Origin: Lachnospiraceae bacterium
GTDB taxonomy: Bacteria > Bacillota > Clostridia > Lachnospirales > Lachnospiraceae
Assembly: GCA_017428105.1 (NCBI GenBank)
Contig: JAFRRM010000004.1
Span: 208,934-272,933, forward strand
DNA: 64,000 nucleotides
Reading direction: 5' to 3'
In this document: positions 17,184-24,565 of the stretch, one piece after another
Numbering within the stretch: position 1 is the stretch's first letter
Layout: each line of letters starts with the position of its first letter
Notes under the pieces: model-generated
Seen by the model: only the letters and a program-made list of their open reading frames with translations
What the model was told of the DNA's origin: nothing
Database searches by the model: none
Made by a program: the position numbers and the translations under genes

Positions 17184-18245
17184 ATGACGATCCGGTTTCA
17201 GAAATTCCCGCCCGCCAACTACGTGATCCTGATGCGCGGCGGCGACGTCGTAAAAGAAGGCCGGGGCCTCGCCGTCTGGTACAACAGCCGCAGGACCAAT
17301 ATCCTGCAGCTACCCGCCACGGCCTATGACGAACCCTTTGCCTTTGACGACATGATCACCGCCGACTTCCAGTCCGTCTTCGTGCAGGGCCAGATCACCT
17401 ACCGCATCCGCGATTACCGCCAGGCGGCGCAGATGGCGGATTTCGGCTGGGAAAGAAAAAGCCCGGACATCATCCCCGCCGCCATGGAACTCTTCGGCAG
17501 GCGCCTGTCTGATACCGCGAAATCGATCCTGATGAAGGAAGCGGCCCGCAAGACCGTCCGCGACATCCTCAAAAACGCGGACGCCCTGGCCGGGACCGTC
17601 CTGAACGCCATGAAGGACAGCCGGGAAACGGAAGACCTCGGCACGGAGATCCTTTCGGTCAGCATCCTGTGCGTCGCGGCCAGGCCCGAGACCCGCAAGG
17701 CACTGGAAGCCGCGGCGCGCGAGGAGATCCTGAAAGAGCAGGACGATGCGATCTACAAAAGACGGAACGCGGCCATCGAGCAGGAACGCCTCATCAAGGA
17801 AAACGAACTGAACACGGAGATCCGCGTCATTGAAAAGAAGAAGGAGCGCACGGAGAAAGAGCAGGAGATCAAACGGAACCTGATGCGCTCCGAACTGGAC
17901 ATGGAGAAGGAAAAGTCCTCGCGCCGCCTGGAGATCGAGGCGCAGGAACTGGCGGAACATATCCGCCAGGAAGAGCAGAACAAAGACCTGGTCGCGCTGG
18001 AGACGGAGAACGAAAACACACGGGCCATGCAGCGCGCGGAAGCGGTCCGCGCCATGATCAGGGCCTACGAGAACGTGAACGTGGCGCTGATCGAGGCCTG
18101 CGCGCTGGCGCAGACGGATCCGGGCACGCTGATGGCGAAAGCCTTCATGGAGATGGGCGAGAACGCCGGCAAAATCGGCACGCTGAACCTGTCGCCGGAA
18201 CTGCTGGAAGCCATCGCGAAAAGCGGGAGCCGGGCGGCCGGCTGA
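17184..18245 (+). CDS. SPFH/Band 7-like protein without membrane segment
   Basis: The 353-residue protein has an SPFH-type N-terminal domain (about residues 1-170, with TADFQSVFVQGQITYRIRDYRQA near residue 55) and then a highly charged coiled coil (about residues 185-290, many EKKKERTEKEQEI-like runs). No hydrophobic anchor is present, unlike flotillins, so it may be a soluble oligomer. ATG 17184 follows AAAAGGAGGTGA with ideal spacing. It is first in a four-gene operon with an NAD-kinase-like protein, a Nudix regulator and an ECF S component. Its biochemical role is unknown. Confidence 0.8.
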   Translation: MTIRFQKFPPANYVILMRGGDVVKEGRGLAVWYNSRRTNILQLPATAYDEPFAFDDMITADFQSVFVQGQITYRIRDYRQAAQMADFGWERKSPDIIPAAMELFGRRLSDTAKSILMKEAARKTVRDILKNADALAGTVLNAMKDSRETEDLGTEILSVSILCVAARPETRKALEAAAREEILKEQDDAIYKRRNAAIEQERLIKENELNTEIRVIEKKKERTEKEQEIKRNLMRSELDMEKEKSSRRLEIEAQELAEHIRQEEQNKDLVALETENENTRAMQRAEAVRAMIRAYENVNVALIEACALAQTDPGTLMAKAFMEMGENAGKIGTLNLSPELLEAIAKSGSRAAG

Positions 18246-18333
18246 GGGCCGCCGGGTAAGCAGCCGGCAGAGGGCTGCCGGGTAAACGTCCGGTAAAAAC
18301 GGGTGACAGGAGTCGGAAAAGGAGGTACGTGCC

Positions 18334-19263
18334 ATGGACCGGGAGATGAACAAGATCGTGATCGTGACCCGCAGGACCCGCCTGGAGGAACTGAAGAGCC
18401 GCTTCAATACGGCCGAGCAGGCGCGCTTCTACATCGAGCACCTCGGCGCGGATTTCTCGGACTACGAACGGGAGGACCGGAATTACCGGAGCAGCCTGGC
18501 CGCCGTGTATCAGGCGGCGGAACGGGAAGCCCGCGTGCAGGTGATCGAGCGCACGTACCTGCCGAACATGATCTTCGGGGAGCAGGACGTCGTGATCGCG
18601 GTAGGCCAGGACGGACTGGTCGCGAATACGATGAAATACTTAAGCGGCCAGCCGCTGATCGGCGTGAACCCGGACGCGCAGCGCTGGGACGGCATCCTGC
18701 TCCCCTTTGCGCCGGGCGACATGGAAAAACTGCTGCCGGCCGTCCTCTGCGGCCGTTATCAGGAAAAAAGCGTCACGATGGGGGCGGCCCGGACGCGCGA
18801 CGGCCAGGAACTGTACGCGGTCAACGATTTTTTCATCGGCGTGCAAAATCATTCGTCCGCACGGTACCGGATATGCTATAATGGCATCACCGAGAACCAT
18901 TCCTCGTCCGGGATCATCGTATCCACCGGACTGGGCATGACCGGCTGGCACCGTTCCGTCATGGCTGAATTCCGCGGCATGGCGCGCGCGTTCCGGCTGG
19001 GCGAGATCCGTGAGCCCGCCTATTCCTGGGACAGCCCGGCCCTGGTCTTCCAGGTGCGAGAGCCTTATCCGAGCCGCTTCACGCAGGCGGAGCTCGTGTA
19101 CGGGGAAGTGACGGCGGAAGAACGTCTGCGCATCGTCTCGAACATGCCGGAGGGCGGAGTGATCTTCTCGGACGGCGTGCCGGAGGACAGCATCGCCTTC
19201 GGAGCCGGCATGGAAGTGACGGTCGCTCCCGCGGAGCGGACCGGCCGTCTGGTCACCGGATGA
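18334..19263 (+). CDS. NAD kinase-like (COG0061 fold) protein
   Basis: This 309-residue protein has the NAD/diacylglycerol kinase fold. AVGQDGLVANT (residues 89-99) corresponds to the GGDG nucleotide motif with the second Gly changed to Gln, followed by GVNPD (110-114). IIVSTGLGMTGWHRS near residue 200 matches the substrate loop normally read STPTGSTAY. The motif changes put it in a divergent subgroup often labelled sugar kinase, so NAD phosphorylation is plausible but unproven. It sits between the SPFH gene and the NrtR-like regulator, 88 bases after the former and 12 before the latter. Confidence 0.75.
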   Translation: MDREMNKIVIVTRRTRLEELKSRFNTAEQARFYIEHLGADFSDYEREDRNYRSSLAAVYQAAEREARVQVIERTYLPNMIFGEQDVVIAVGQDGLVANTMKYLSGQPLIGVNPDAQRWDGILLPFAPGDMEKLLPAVLCGRYQEKSVTMGAARTRDGQELYAVNDFFIGVQNHSSARYRICYNGITENHSSSGIIVSTGLGMTGWHRSVMAEFRGMARAFRLGEIREPAYSWDSPALVFQVREPYPSRFTQAELVYGEVTAEERLRIVSNMPEGGVIFSDGVPEDSIAFGAGMEVTVAPAERTGRLVTG

Positions 19264-19275
19264 GATGAGGAGAAA

Positions 19276-19956
19276 ATGAACGGAATGAATGCTCAGGACC
19301 CTGCGAAACACGCGTCAATGTCCGTGGCCGTCGACGTCCTGCTGTTCACGATCGAGGACGGCAGACTGAAACTGCTTCTGATCCGGCGGCAGGACGACCC
19401 GTTTGCCGGCCTCCCGGCCCTCCCCGGCGTGTTCGTGCGGCCGGACGAGACGCCGGAAGACGCGGCAGCGCGCGCCATTTTTGAAGAGACCGGCCTGACC
19501 GGGATCTACCTGGAGCAGCTCTACACCTTCGGCGCGGTGGACCGGGATCCCCGCATGCGGATCATCTCCGTCGCCTATATGGCGCTGGTGCCGCGGGAGG
19601 AACTGACGTTTTCCGCAGGCCTTCGGACCAGCGGCGCCTGGCTGGAGGACGCGGACGAGCTGCTGCAGGACGGCAGGCCGCTGGCATTCGACCACCGGCA
19701 GATCATCCGGACCGCCCGGACGCGGCTGGCCGGCAAAGTCGAATATACGGACATCGCTTTTCATCTGGCCGGAGAAACATTCACGCTGCCCGACCTGCAG
19801 CGCATCTTCGAGATCCTGCTGGGCGGGAAACTGTACAAAGCAAACTTCCGCAAAAAGATGGCGGACCGGATCGAGGAGACCGGAGGGATGGCCGCCGGCG
19901 GCTCGCACCGGCCGAGCAGGCTGTACCGGCTGAAGAAGGAGGAGCCCTGCTCATGA
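19276..19956 (+). CDS. NrtR-like Nudix regulator
   Basis: The 226-residue protein has a Nudix domain (residues 15-150) and a C-terminal winged-helix part (about 155-225, including FTLPDLQRIFEILLGGKLY and the NFRKKM segment that is typical of NrtR). The Nudix box is degenerate: in GVFVRPDETPEDAAARAIFEETG the REXXEE core reads RAIFEE, having lost its first Glu. Many NrtR regulators likewise bind ADP-ribose without hydrolysing it. NrtR proteins control NAD synthesis and sugar genes, so here it may repress its own operon through the twin dyads at 17093-17140. GAGGAG precedes ATG 19276. Confidence 0.85.
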   Translation: MNGMNAQDPAKHASMSVAVDVLLFTIEDGRLKLLLIRRQDDPFAGLPALPGVFVRPDETPEDAAARAIFEETGLTGIYLEQLYTFGAVDRDPRMRIISVAYMALVPREELTFSAGLRTSGAWLEDADELLQDGRPLAFDHRQIIRTARTRLAGKVEYTDIAFHLAGETFTLPDLQRIFEILLGGKLYKANFRKKMADRIEETGGMAAGGSHRPSRLYRLKKEEPCS

Positions 19957-20480
19957 AAAAAGATCTGCGTCTGCTGACCGCGACCGCCATCGGGATCGCC
20001 CTTTTTGTGGTCCTGTCCCTGATGCTGCAGGTGCCCGTATTCCAGAACTACTATCTCTGCCTGGGATATGTGGCCATGGCGGTCTATTGCTATTCCTTCG
20101 GCGCCGCCAGCGGAACGGCCGTAGGCGCATTAGGCGTCGTGCTCTACTGTATCATCATCAGCGGGATGCGCGGCATGCCCGGCTGGGCTCTGGGAAACGT
20201 AGTGATCGGGATCGGCCTGGGCCTGAACTTCGCCCGGTCGAAAAAACTGGAGTCCGCCCCCCTGCGGCTCGCCGTTCAGGCAGGCGCCATCATCCTGTTC
20301 ACGGCAGCCGGCATACTGGGCGTGAAATCCCTGGTGGACAGTTTTATCCGCTCCCAGCATTTCCTCGTGCGGGCGGGCATGAACATGTCGGCCTTCATCG
20401 CCGATGTTGCCGTGCTGCTGCTGTCCTTGCCCCTCTGCCGCCTGCTGGATCCCTACGCGAAAAAACTGCTCAAGCAATAA
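19953..20480 (+). CDS. ECF transporter S component (substrate-binding membrane subunit)
   Basis: The 175-residue protein has about six membrane helices and the typical early segment LSLMLQVPVFQNYYLCLGYVAMAVY, followed by a Gly/Ala-rich helix, as in the small S components that pair with a shared EcfAAT module. ATG 19953 overlaps the TGA of the NrtR-like gene (ATGA), so they are translated together. Vitamin specificity cannot be read from the sequence; its operon suggests an NAD precursor such as niacin or nicotinamide riboside, which is inference. The energising module is not in this window. Confidence 0.75.
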   Translation: MKKDLRLLTATAIGIALFVVLSLMLQVPVFQNYYLCLGYVAMAVYCYSFGAASGTAVGALGVVLYCIIISGMRGMPGWALGNVVIGIGLGLNFARSKKLESAPLRLAVQAGAIILFTAAGILGVKSLVDSFIRSQHFLVRAGMNMSAFIADVAVLLLSLPLCRLLDPYAKKLLKQ

Positions 20481-20519
20481 TATTTTGGCCGCTCCCGCAT
20501 GCGCGGCCAAGGAGGAAAC

Positions 20520-21395
20520 ATGAAACGGAGAATACTGATCGCGGCCGCCTGTCTGACGGTTTTATCCATGCTTTTCAGCGCCTGCGGGAAGAAAGAAGCC
20601 GCGGCGCCTGACCCGGAGAAGATCCGGAAGATCATCGAAGAAATGGTCGTCGATTACGGCGCCTACCAGGCGGAAGCCAAAGAAAAGACCGACGCGCTCC
20701 TGAAAGACCTGCGCGAAGCGGACGCCGGGACCGGCCTGCGCTGGGAAAAGATCATGCAGATCTGGACCTCCGGCGACCTGGGCCAACCGCTGCATTACGA
20801 CGTCCTGCCCGACGGCCTCCCGGACACCGACGAACTGTGCCTCGTCGTCCTGGGCTTCCAGCTGGAGCCCGACGGCACCATGCGCGGGGAACTGATCAAA
20901 CGCCTGCAGGTCGCTCTGAAAAGCGCCGAAAAATACCCCCGCGCCTACGTCGTCTGCACGGGCGGCGGCACGGCCTCAGAAAACGAATCCGCCTCCGAAG
21001 CGGGCGAGATGGCCAAATGGCTCATCGGACACGGCGTGGCCAAGGACCGTGTGATCGTGGAGGACAACTCCGTCACCACGGCGCAGAACGCCCTGTTTAC
21101 CTACGACATTCTGACGTCCCTCTATCCGTCGGTGAAGAAGCTGGCGATCATCTCCAGCGACTACCACATCGCGACCGGCGAACTCCTTTTCAAAGCCGAA
21201 TCCATCCTCCGCGCCGCTGCCCCGGGAGGCGAAAAGCTCGAAGTGATCTCCAACGCCGCGTGGAAAGCGCCGTCGGGCACACTGTCCGCCATGTTCCAGG
21301 CCGGCGCGCTGATCGAACTGTCTGGCGACGTGAAGACCGCGTTCGAGATCTATTATGACAACTACGACATCCACGCGCTGCCGCCGCTGAAATAA
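20520..21395 (+). CDS. YdcF/SanA (DUF218) family lipoprotein
   Basis: The N-terminus is a lipoprotein signal (MKRRILIAAACLTVLSMLFSAC, lipid-attached Cys near residue 22). The DUF218 domain follows at about residues 95-255: LCLVVLGFQLEPDG, VVCTGGGTASENESASEAGEMAKWL and VEDNSVTTAQNALFT are its conserved blocks. Proteins of this family act on the outside of the membrane, some in envelope integrity, with no settled reaction. A hairpin (TTGGCCGC/GCGGCCAA, 20485-20509) abuts the GGAGG ribosome site. It may still be read with the upstream operon. Confidence 0.85.
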   Translation: MKRRILIAAACLTVLSMLFSACGKKEAAAPDPEKIRKIIEEMVVDYGAYQAEAKEKTDALLKDLREADAGTGLRWEKIMQIWTSGDLGQPLHYDVLPDGLPDTDELCLVVLGFQLEPDGTMRGELIKRLQVALKSAEKYPRAYVVCTGGGTASENESASEAGEMAKWLIGHGVAKDRVIVEDNSVTTAQNALFTYDILTSLYPSVKKLAIISSDYHIATGELLFKAESILRAAAPGGEKLEVISNAAWKAPSGTLSAMFQAGALIELSGDVKTAFEIYYDNYDIHALPPLK

Positions 21396-21419
21396 GAAGG
21401 GTGCAAACGGAATGACACC

Positions 21420-21773
21420 TCACGAAAAAGTTTTGTTCCGTTCAGCCAAATGAGCAAGAAAGAACAGAAAAAGTTTTTTCAAACAGCGGAAAATCTGGAA
21501 CGGCCTCAGTCCGGTGACCGGAACGGCTCCGGACGGAAAAACCCATAACAGAAAGAACAGGAAGGCGAAAAAGATCATGAGCAGGATACGGACATTCCTT
21601 CTTTTTTTCGGGAAAAAGCCGGAAAAATGGCGCCGATTTGGCGCCGACGACGCTACAAAATCCCAAAACCATCGAAATGAGCACAAGTAGTTTTCCGGTT
21701 CTTTACTGAAAACAGCGTTCTCTTCGCCGACGTGTTTCTTCTTCAGGTACTCATAGATATCATTCATATTCAT
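21420..21773 (-). pseudogene. Truncated gene fragment with intact start
   Basis: A strong GGGAGGA ribosome site precedes ATG 21773 and the first 25 residues (MNMNDIYEYLKKKHVGEENA) resemble the N-terminus of small helix-turn-helix-type proteins encoded by mobile elements. After VFSKE the sequence no longer resembles that family and runs on for 117 residues in total, with two hydrophobic stretches that may be accidental. I read it as a gene truncated by a deletion. The surrounding stretch from 21396 to 22550 has lower GC than the neighbours and no intact gene. Confidence 0.45.
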
Positions 21774-21843
21774 TTCGTCCTCCCTGTTCGTTTCTTGGTT
21801 CTGGCCGGATATGTCCAGCCGTAACGTTTGCAGATCTCTTTTC

Positions 21844-22296
21844 CTATCGGTCTGGTAAGATTTGCAATATGGCACTGGAATTATATCTGTCCAAAGGACC
21901 ACGGGGCAGAGTTCCGCGTTTTTCGCGAAGAAGCTGTTGGTAAATCATCTGAAGTCCCGCATTTTCTCGGCGCAGCCTCTCCAGTTCAGATTCTGGAGGG
22001 GTTAAATCCAGGCTATATCTTTCTTCTGGATCTCTGCTGAATTTCCCACTGCCAGCAGGCTTCGTATCTGGTTGTTTATCATTTGTAAGAGCACTATTCT
22101 TTTTGTTTGTTTCCGCTACTTCTCTGCTGTAGTGTGTTTTAGTGGATTCTGAATCATCCCGTTCGGATTTCGCGGACTGATTATAGAAAGATTGCTCCTC
22201 TTTCACAATCAGTTCATTTCCCATGTAATTCCGGCGGATATATTCCTCTGCGCCAGACAGACTTGTCCCGTAAATAATGTCAATTGCGTTGCCCAA
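21844..22296 (-). pseudogene. Fragment of a large phage-type polyvalent/head-associated protein
   Basis: The 150-residue translation is low-complexity and charged, with KFSRDPEERYSLDL followed by ESELERLRRENAGLQMIYQQ. Such FSR..RYSL blocks next to RLRREN coiled coils are common in long polyvalent proteins of phages and integrative elements. No good ribosome site or complete domain is present, and the 5' end runs into the tRNA-like sequence at 22291. It is best seen as a remnant of a lost prophage or conjugative element. Confidence 0.45.
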
Positions 22297-22355
22297 TTGG
22301 AAGAGGCATGGAGCTTAAGTCTCCATACAGTGTGGGTTCGACTCCTGCGCGGCGT
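22291..22355 (+). other. tRNA-Leu(TAA)-like sequence lacking an acceptor stem
   Basis: A D-arm (GCCC...GGC), an anticodon stem TGGAG/CTCCA with loop CTTAAGT (anticodon TAA) and a T-arm with loop TTCGACT are in the correct order and spacing. The sequence at the 5' acceptor position does not pair with the 3' side, and no variable arm of Leu type is present. It therefore looks like a broken or phage-type tRNA. Confidence 0.5.
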
Positions 22356-22357
22356 AC

Positions 22358-22455
22358 GGCCACATAGCCCAAAGGAAGGAGGCACTGAGCTAAGGACTCA
22401 GACAGTGCAGGTTCCCACAAGGGACTAGGCGCAATGCACCGTCGCGAATCCCGCA
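22358..22455 (+). other. Second tRNA-like sequence (anticodon AAG), T-arm interrupted
   Basis: A putative acceptor 5' strand GGCCACA, TA, a D-arm and an anticodon stem CTGAG/CTCAG with loop CTAAGGA (anticodon AAG) are present. The T stem starts (GCAGG then TTC), but about 30 bases intervene before a plausible 3' strand. It directly follows the first tRNA-like sequence, as in tRNA arrays of phages and plasmids. Confidence 0.45.
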
Positions 22456-22551
22456 GGAGTGATCATGCTGTCTTGGCAGATCGGTACCCAATCCGCCCCG
22501 AAAGCGGAAGTCGCCGGAAACGGAGACGTAACAGAAAGTTCACAATTGATT

Positions 22552-22593
22552 TTAGCACTCACTATTGACAAGTGCTAACAACGGTGCTATAAC
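22552..22593 (+). promoter_or_regulatory. CIRCE operator overlapping the hsp20 promoter
   Basis: TTAGCACTC, 9 bases and AAGTGCTAA (22552-22578) match the CIRCE inverted repeat with one change. It overlaps the -35 box TTGACA (22565-22570), which is 17 bases from TATAAC (22588-22593). Repression by HrcA and heat induction are expected from the known behaviour of CIRCE sites. The hrcA gene is not in this window. Confidence 0.9.
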
Positions 22594-22697
22594 GGAGCCG
22601 AACAGAGGAAAAGAGAAGACCTCTGGGGCCGATGGCCCGAAAGATCCAAACACTCCTTCCCCTTGCTCAAACAAAATGAGTTAAGGAGGAAAAAGAT

Positions 22698-23144
22698 ATG
22701 TTGACACCTAGTATTTTTGGAGAGAGTTTAGTGGACGACCTGTTCGGTTTTCCGGAACTGCGGGATCTGGACCGCGCGGAGCGCAAGCTTTACGGACACC
22801 ATGCGGACCGTATGATGCGGACCGACGTGCGGGAGCACGAGGATCACTATGAAGTCGATATCGATCTGCCCGGCTTCGCAAAAGATGAGATCACCGTGGA
22901 TTTGAATGATGGCACCCTTACGGTCAGTGCCTCCAAAGGCCTTGACAAGAACGAGGAGAAGAAAGGCAAACTGATCCGTCAGGAGCGGTACGCCGGTGCC
23001 ATGCAGCGCAGCTTCTACGTAGGCGAGGACGTCACCGAAGAGGACGTCAAAGCCAGTTTCAAACATGGCGTACTGACGCTGATCCTGCCGAAGAAGGAAG
23101 AAAAGAAGATCCCGGAAAAGAAGACGATTCTGATTGAAGGGTAA
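22698..23144 (+). CDS. Hsp20/alpha-crystallin small heat-shock protein
   Basis: The 148-residue protein is an ATP-independent holdase. The alpha-crystallin domain spans about residues 40-135, starting at DVREHEDHYEVDIDLPGF and including the conserved ASFKHGVLTLILPK near the end. The C-terminal IPEKKTILIEG has an I-x-I-like anchor. The ribosome site is TTAAGGAGGA before ATG 22698. The long leader (about 100 bases after the promoter) has no other recognised element. The gene sits inside an eroded mobile region but is intact and CIRCE-controlled. Confidence 0.93.
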   Translation: MLTPSIFGESLVDDLFGFPELRDLDRAERKLYGHHADRMMRTDVREHEDHYEVDIDLPGFAKDEITVDLNDGTLTVSASKGLDKNEEKKGKLIRQERYAGAMQRSFYVGEDVTEEDVKASFKHGVLTLILPKKEEKKIPEKKTILIEG

Positions 23145-23190
23145 GCACCTGGCGGTAAGCGGACAAAAAGATATCCCTCTGAATAATAAA

Positions 23191-23225
23191 GAGGACGGGA
23201 CCCGGATGGAGTCCCGTCCTCTTTT
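23191..23225 (+). terminator. Terminator of hsp20
   Basis: An 11-bp GC-rich stem (GAGGACGGGAC/GTCCCGTCCTC) is followed by TTTT. Confidence 0.9.
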
Positions 23226-23251
23226 CGGTGTTGGATAGCCATCCAATAAAG

Positions 23252-23704
23252 CCCCTGCTATGCAGGGGTGTTCCCAATAAGCTTCAGCTTCAAGAAAGGA
23301 CCTCCTTTGCTATAATGGAAGTGGTCTGCCAACCGCCCAAAACAGCAAAGGAGGTCCCAAATGGACAACAGTAGTTTAGCACATACGATGTGGACATGCA
23401 AATATCATATTGTATTTGCGCCGAAGTATCGTAGAAAAATCATCTACAAAAAGATAAGAGAGGATATCATCCATATCTTCAAAGAGCTATGCAAGAGGAA
23501 AGGGATAGAAATCATAGCAGGAGAATGCTGCCCGGACCATGTGCATATGCTCATCAGCATACCGCCCAAGTATAGTGTGTCGGAAGTGATGGGATATCTA
23601 TAGGGAAAAAGTTCTCTAATGATATTTGAGCGACATGCGAATTTGAAGTATAAGTACGGGAACAGACATTTCTGGTGTCGAGGATACTACGTAGATACAG
23701 TACA
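23252..23704 (+). mobile_element. Decayed IS200/IS605-family insertion sequence
   Basis: The left end carries the subterminal palindrome CCCCTGC-TAT-GCAGGGG (23252-23268). A perfect 14-bp inverted repeat (GGACCTCCTTTGCT at 23298-23311, its complement at 23344-23357) covers the transposase ribosome site, as in IS200, where it blocks translation. A TATAAT lies in the loop. The transposase is broken and no right-end hairpin is visible, so the element is not mobile by itself. Confidence 0.8.
23361..23704 (+). pseudogene. tnpA: IS200-type Y1 transposase, amber stop and frameshift
   Basis: The first 80 residues are a normal Y1 transposase N-terminus with the HUH metal motif in CCPDHVHMLISIPP. A TAG at 23601 interrupts GYL*GKSSLMIFERHA, where the family has Lys. 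About 36 bases later an extra A near 23640 shifts the frame; the next frame resumes NLKYKYGNRHFWCRGYYVDTV, which includes the region of the catalytic Tyr. Homology stops after DTV near 23704. The result is a nonfunctional protein. The stretch from 23705 to 23823 holds only short repeats. Confidence 0.85.
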
Positions 23705-23823
23705 GCTTTTTCACGAGGGATTTTACGATTTCTCGCTCTCAAAGACCTTGAATAGCTGGAAGATTGGTGCCGATTTGGCGCTGATTTGAAAAGTGCACGA
23801 GGGATTTTTTGCCAGTGAAATGT

Positions 23824-23852
23824 AAAAATCCGTTGGTATACCAACGGATTTT
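23824..23852 (-). terminator. Terminator of the tRNA-Asp/tRNA-Leu transcript
   Basis: AAAATCCGTTGG and CCAACGGATTTT pair perfectly around TATA. The T run on the minus strand ends the leftward tRNA transcript, 7 bases past tRNA-Leu. Confidence 0.9.
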
Positions 23853-23858
23853 GAGGTC

Positions 23859-23942
23859 TGCGGGTGGCCGGACTCGAACCGGCACGCCTGTGAGGGCGAG
23901 GGATTTTAAGTCCCTTGCGTCTACCTGTTCCGCCACACCCGC
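23859..23942 (-). tRNA. tRNA-Leu(TAA)
   Basis: The 84-base cloverleaf has acceptor GCGGGTG/CACCCGC, an anticodon stem AGGGA/TCCCT with loop CTTAAAA, a long variable arm and a GGTTCGAGTCC T-arm. CCA is not encoded. Confidence 0.95.
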
Positions 23943-23954
23943 GGAAAAGAAAAA

Positions 23955-24028
23955 CGACCCAGATCGGACTCGAACCGACGACCTCCGCCGTGACAGGGCG
24001 GCGCTCTAACCAACTGAGCCACTGGGCC
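23955..24028 (-). tRNA. tRNA-Asp(GTC)
   Basis: Acceptor GGCCCAG/CTGGGTC, anticodon stem CCGCC/GGCGG with loop CTGTCAC and discriminator G fit tRNA-Asp. It is first in the leftward pair with tRNA-Leu. Confidence 0.95.
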
Positions 24029-24046
24029 ATTGCATCAGCGTTTGTT

Positions 24047-24075
24047 ATATTAATGCATTTTGCGTTGTCCGTCAA
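24047..24075 (-). promoter_or_regulatory. Promoter of the tRNA-Asp/tRNA-Leu pair
   Basis: Minus-strand TTGACG, 17 bases, TAATAT, about 19 bases before tRNA-Asp. Confidence 0.8.
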
Positions 24076-24118
24076 GTTTTTTTTGCGGGCGGAAGAAAAA
24101 AATTTTTTGTAAAAGCGC

Positions 24119-24147
24119 TTGCATTGACCGCCGGAGTATGTTATATT
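24119..24147 (+). promoter_or_regulatory. Promoter of rpmE
   Basis: TTGCAT, 17 bases, TATATT, about 85 bases before the rpmE start. Confidence 0.7.
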
Positions 24148-24231
24148 ACTCACGCTGTTTTCGGAAATAACGGCCAATATCGGAGGAGCGAACCTCTCGC
24201 CCGCTCTGGAAATGAAAAAGAGGAAAAGATC

Positions 24232-24441
24232 ATGCAGGAGAAAATTCAGCCGAAGTACTACCAGGCTAAGGTGACGTGCAACTGCGGCAACGAGTTCGTG
24301 ACGGGTTCCACCAAGCCCGAGATCCACGTGGAAATCTGCTCCAAGTGCCATCCCTTCTATACCGGTCAGCAGAAGGCCGTTGCGGCCCGCGGCCGGATCG
24401 AGCAGTTCAACCGCAAGTATGGTTTAGGCGGCAAAAACTAG
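24232..24441 (+). CDS. rpmE: Ribosomal protein L31
   Basis: The 69-residue protein of the large ribosomal subunit has CNCG and CSKC, the zinc-binding (C+) form of L31, so a zinc-repressed paralogue without cysteines may exist elsewhere. ATG 24232 follows an AGAGG site and gives the usual [10 protein letters not shown] start. It begins the conserved order rpmE, yqhQ, prmC, prfA, but a terminator separates it from yqhQ. Confidence 0.96.
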   Translation: MQEKIQPKYYQAKVTCNCGNEFVTGSTKPEIHVEICSKCHPFYTGQQKAVAARGRIEQFNRKYGLGGKN

Positions 24442-24450
24442 CTGATTCCC

Positions 24451-24506
24451 AAAGACAAAAGCCTGGTGCGTCCCGTTCCGGATGTGCCGGGCTTTTGTCT
24501 TTTTAT
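24451..24506 (+). terminator. Terminator of rpmE
   Basis: AAAGACAAAAGCC and GGCTTTTGTCTTT form a long stem followed by more T residues. Confidence 0.9.
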
Positions 24507-24565
24507 TTGGAAAAAGACGGGGCGTGCCTCCGTCTTTGCTGAAATTCGTGACACAGAGGTATCAT

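Noticed and set aside
23739..23936. A short minus-strand frame starting MAEQVDARDLKSL across the tRNA-Leu gene
   Set aside because: This is the familiar spurious translation of a tRNA gene and its flank, with no ribosome site.
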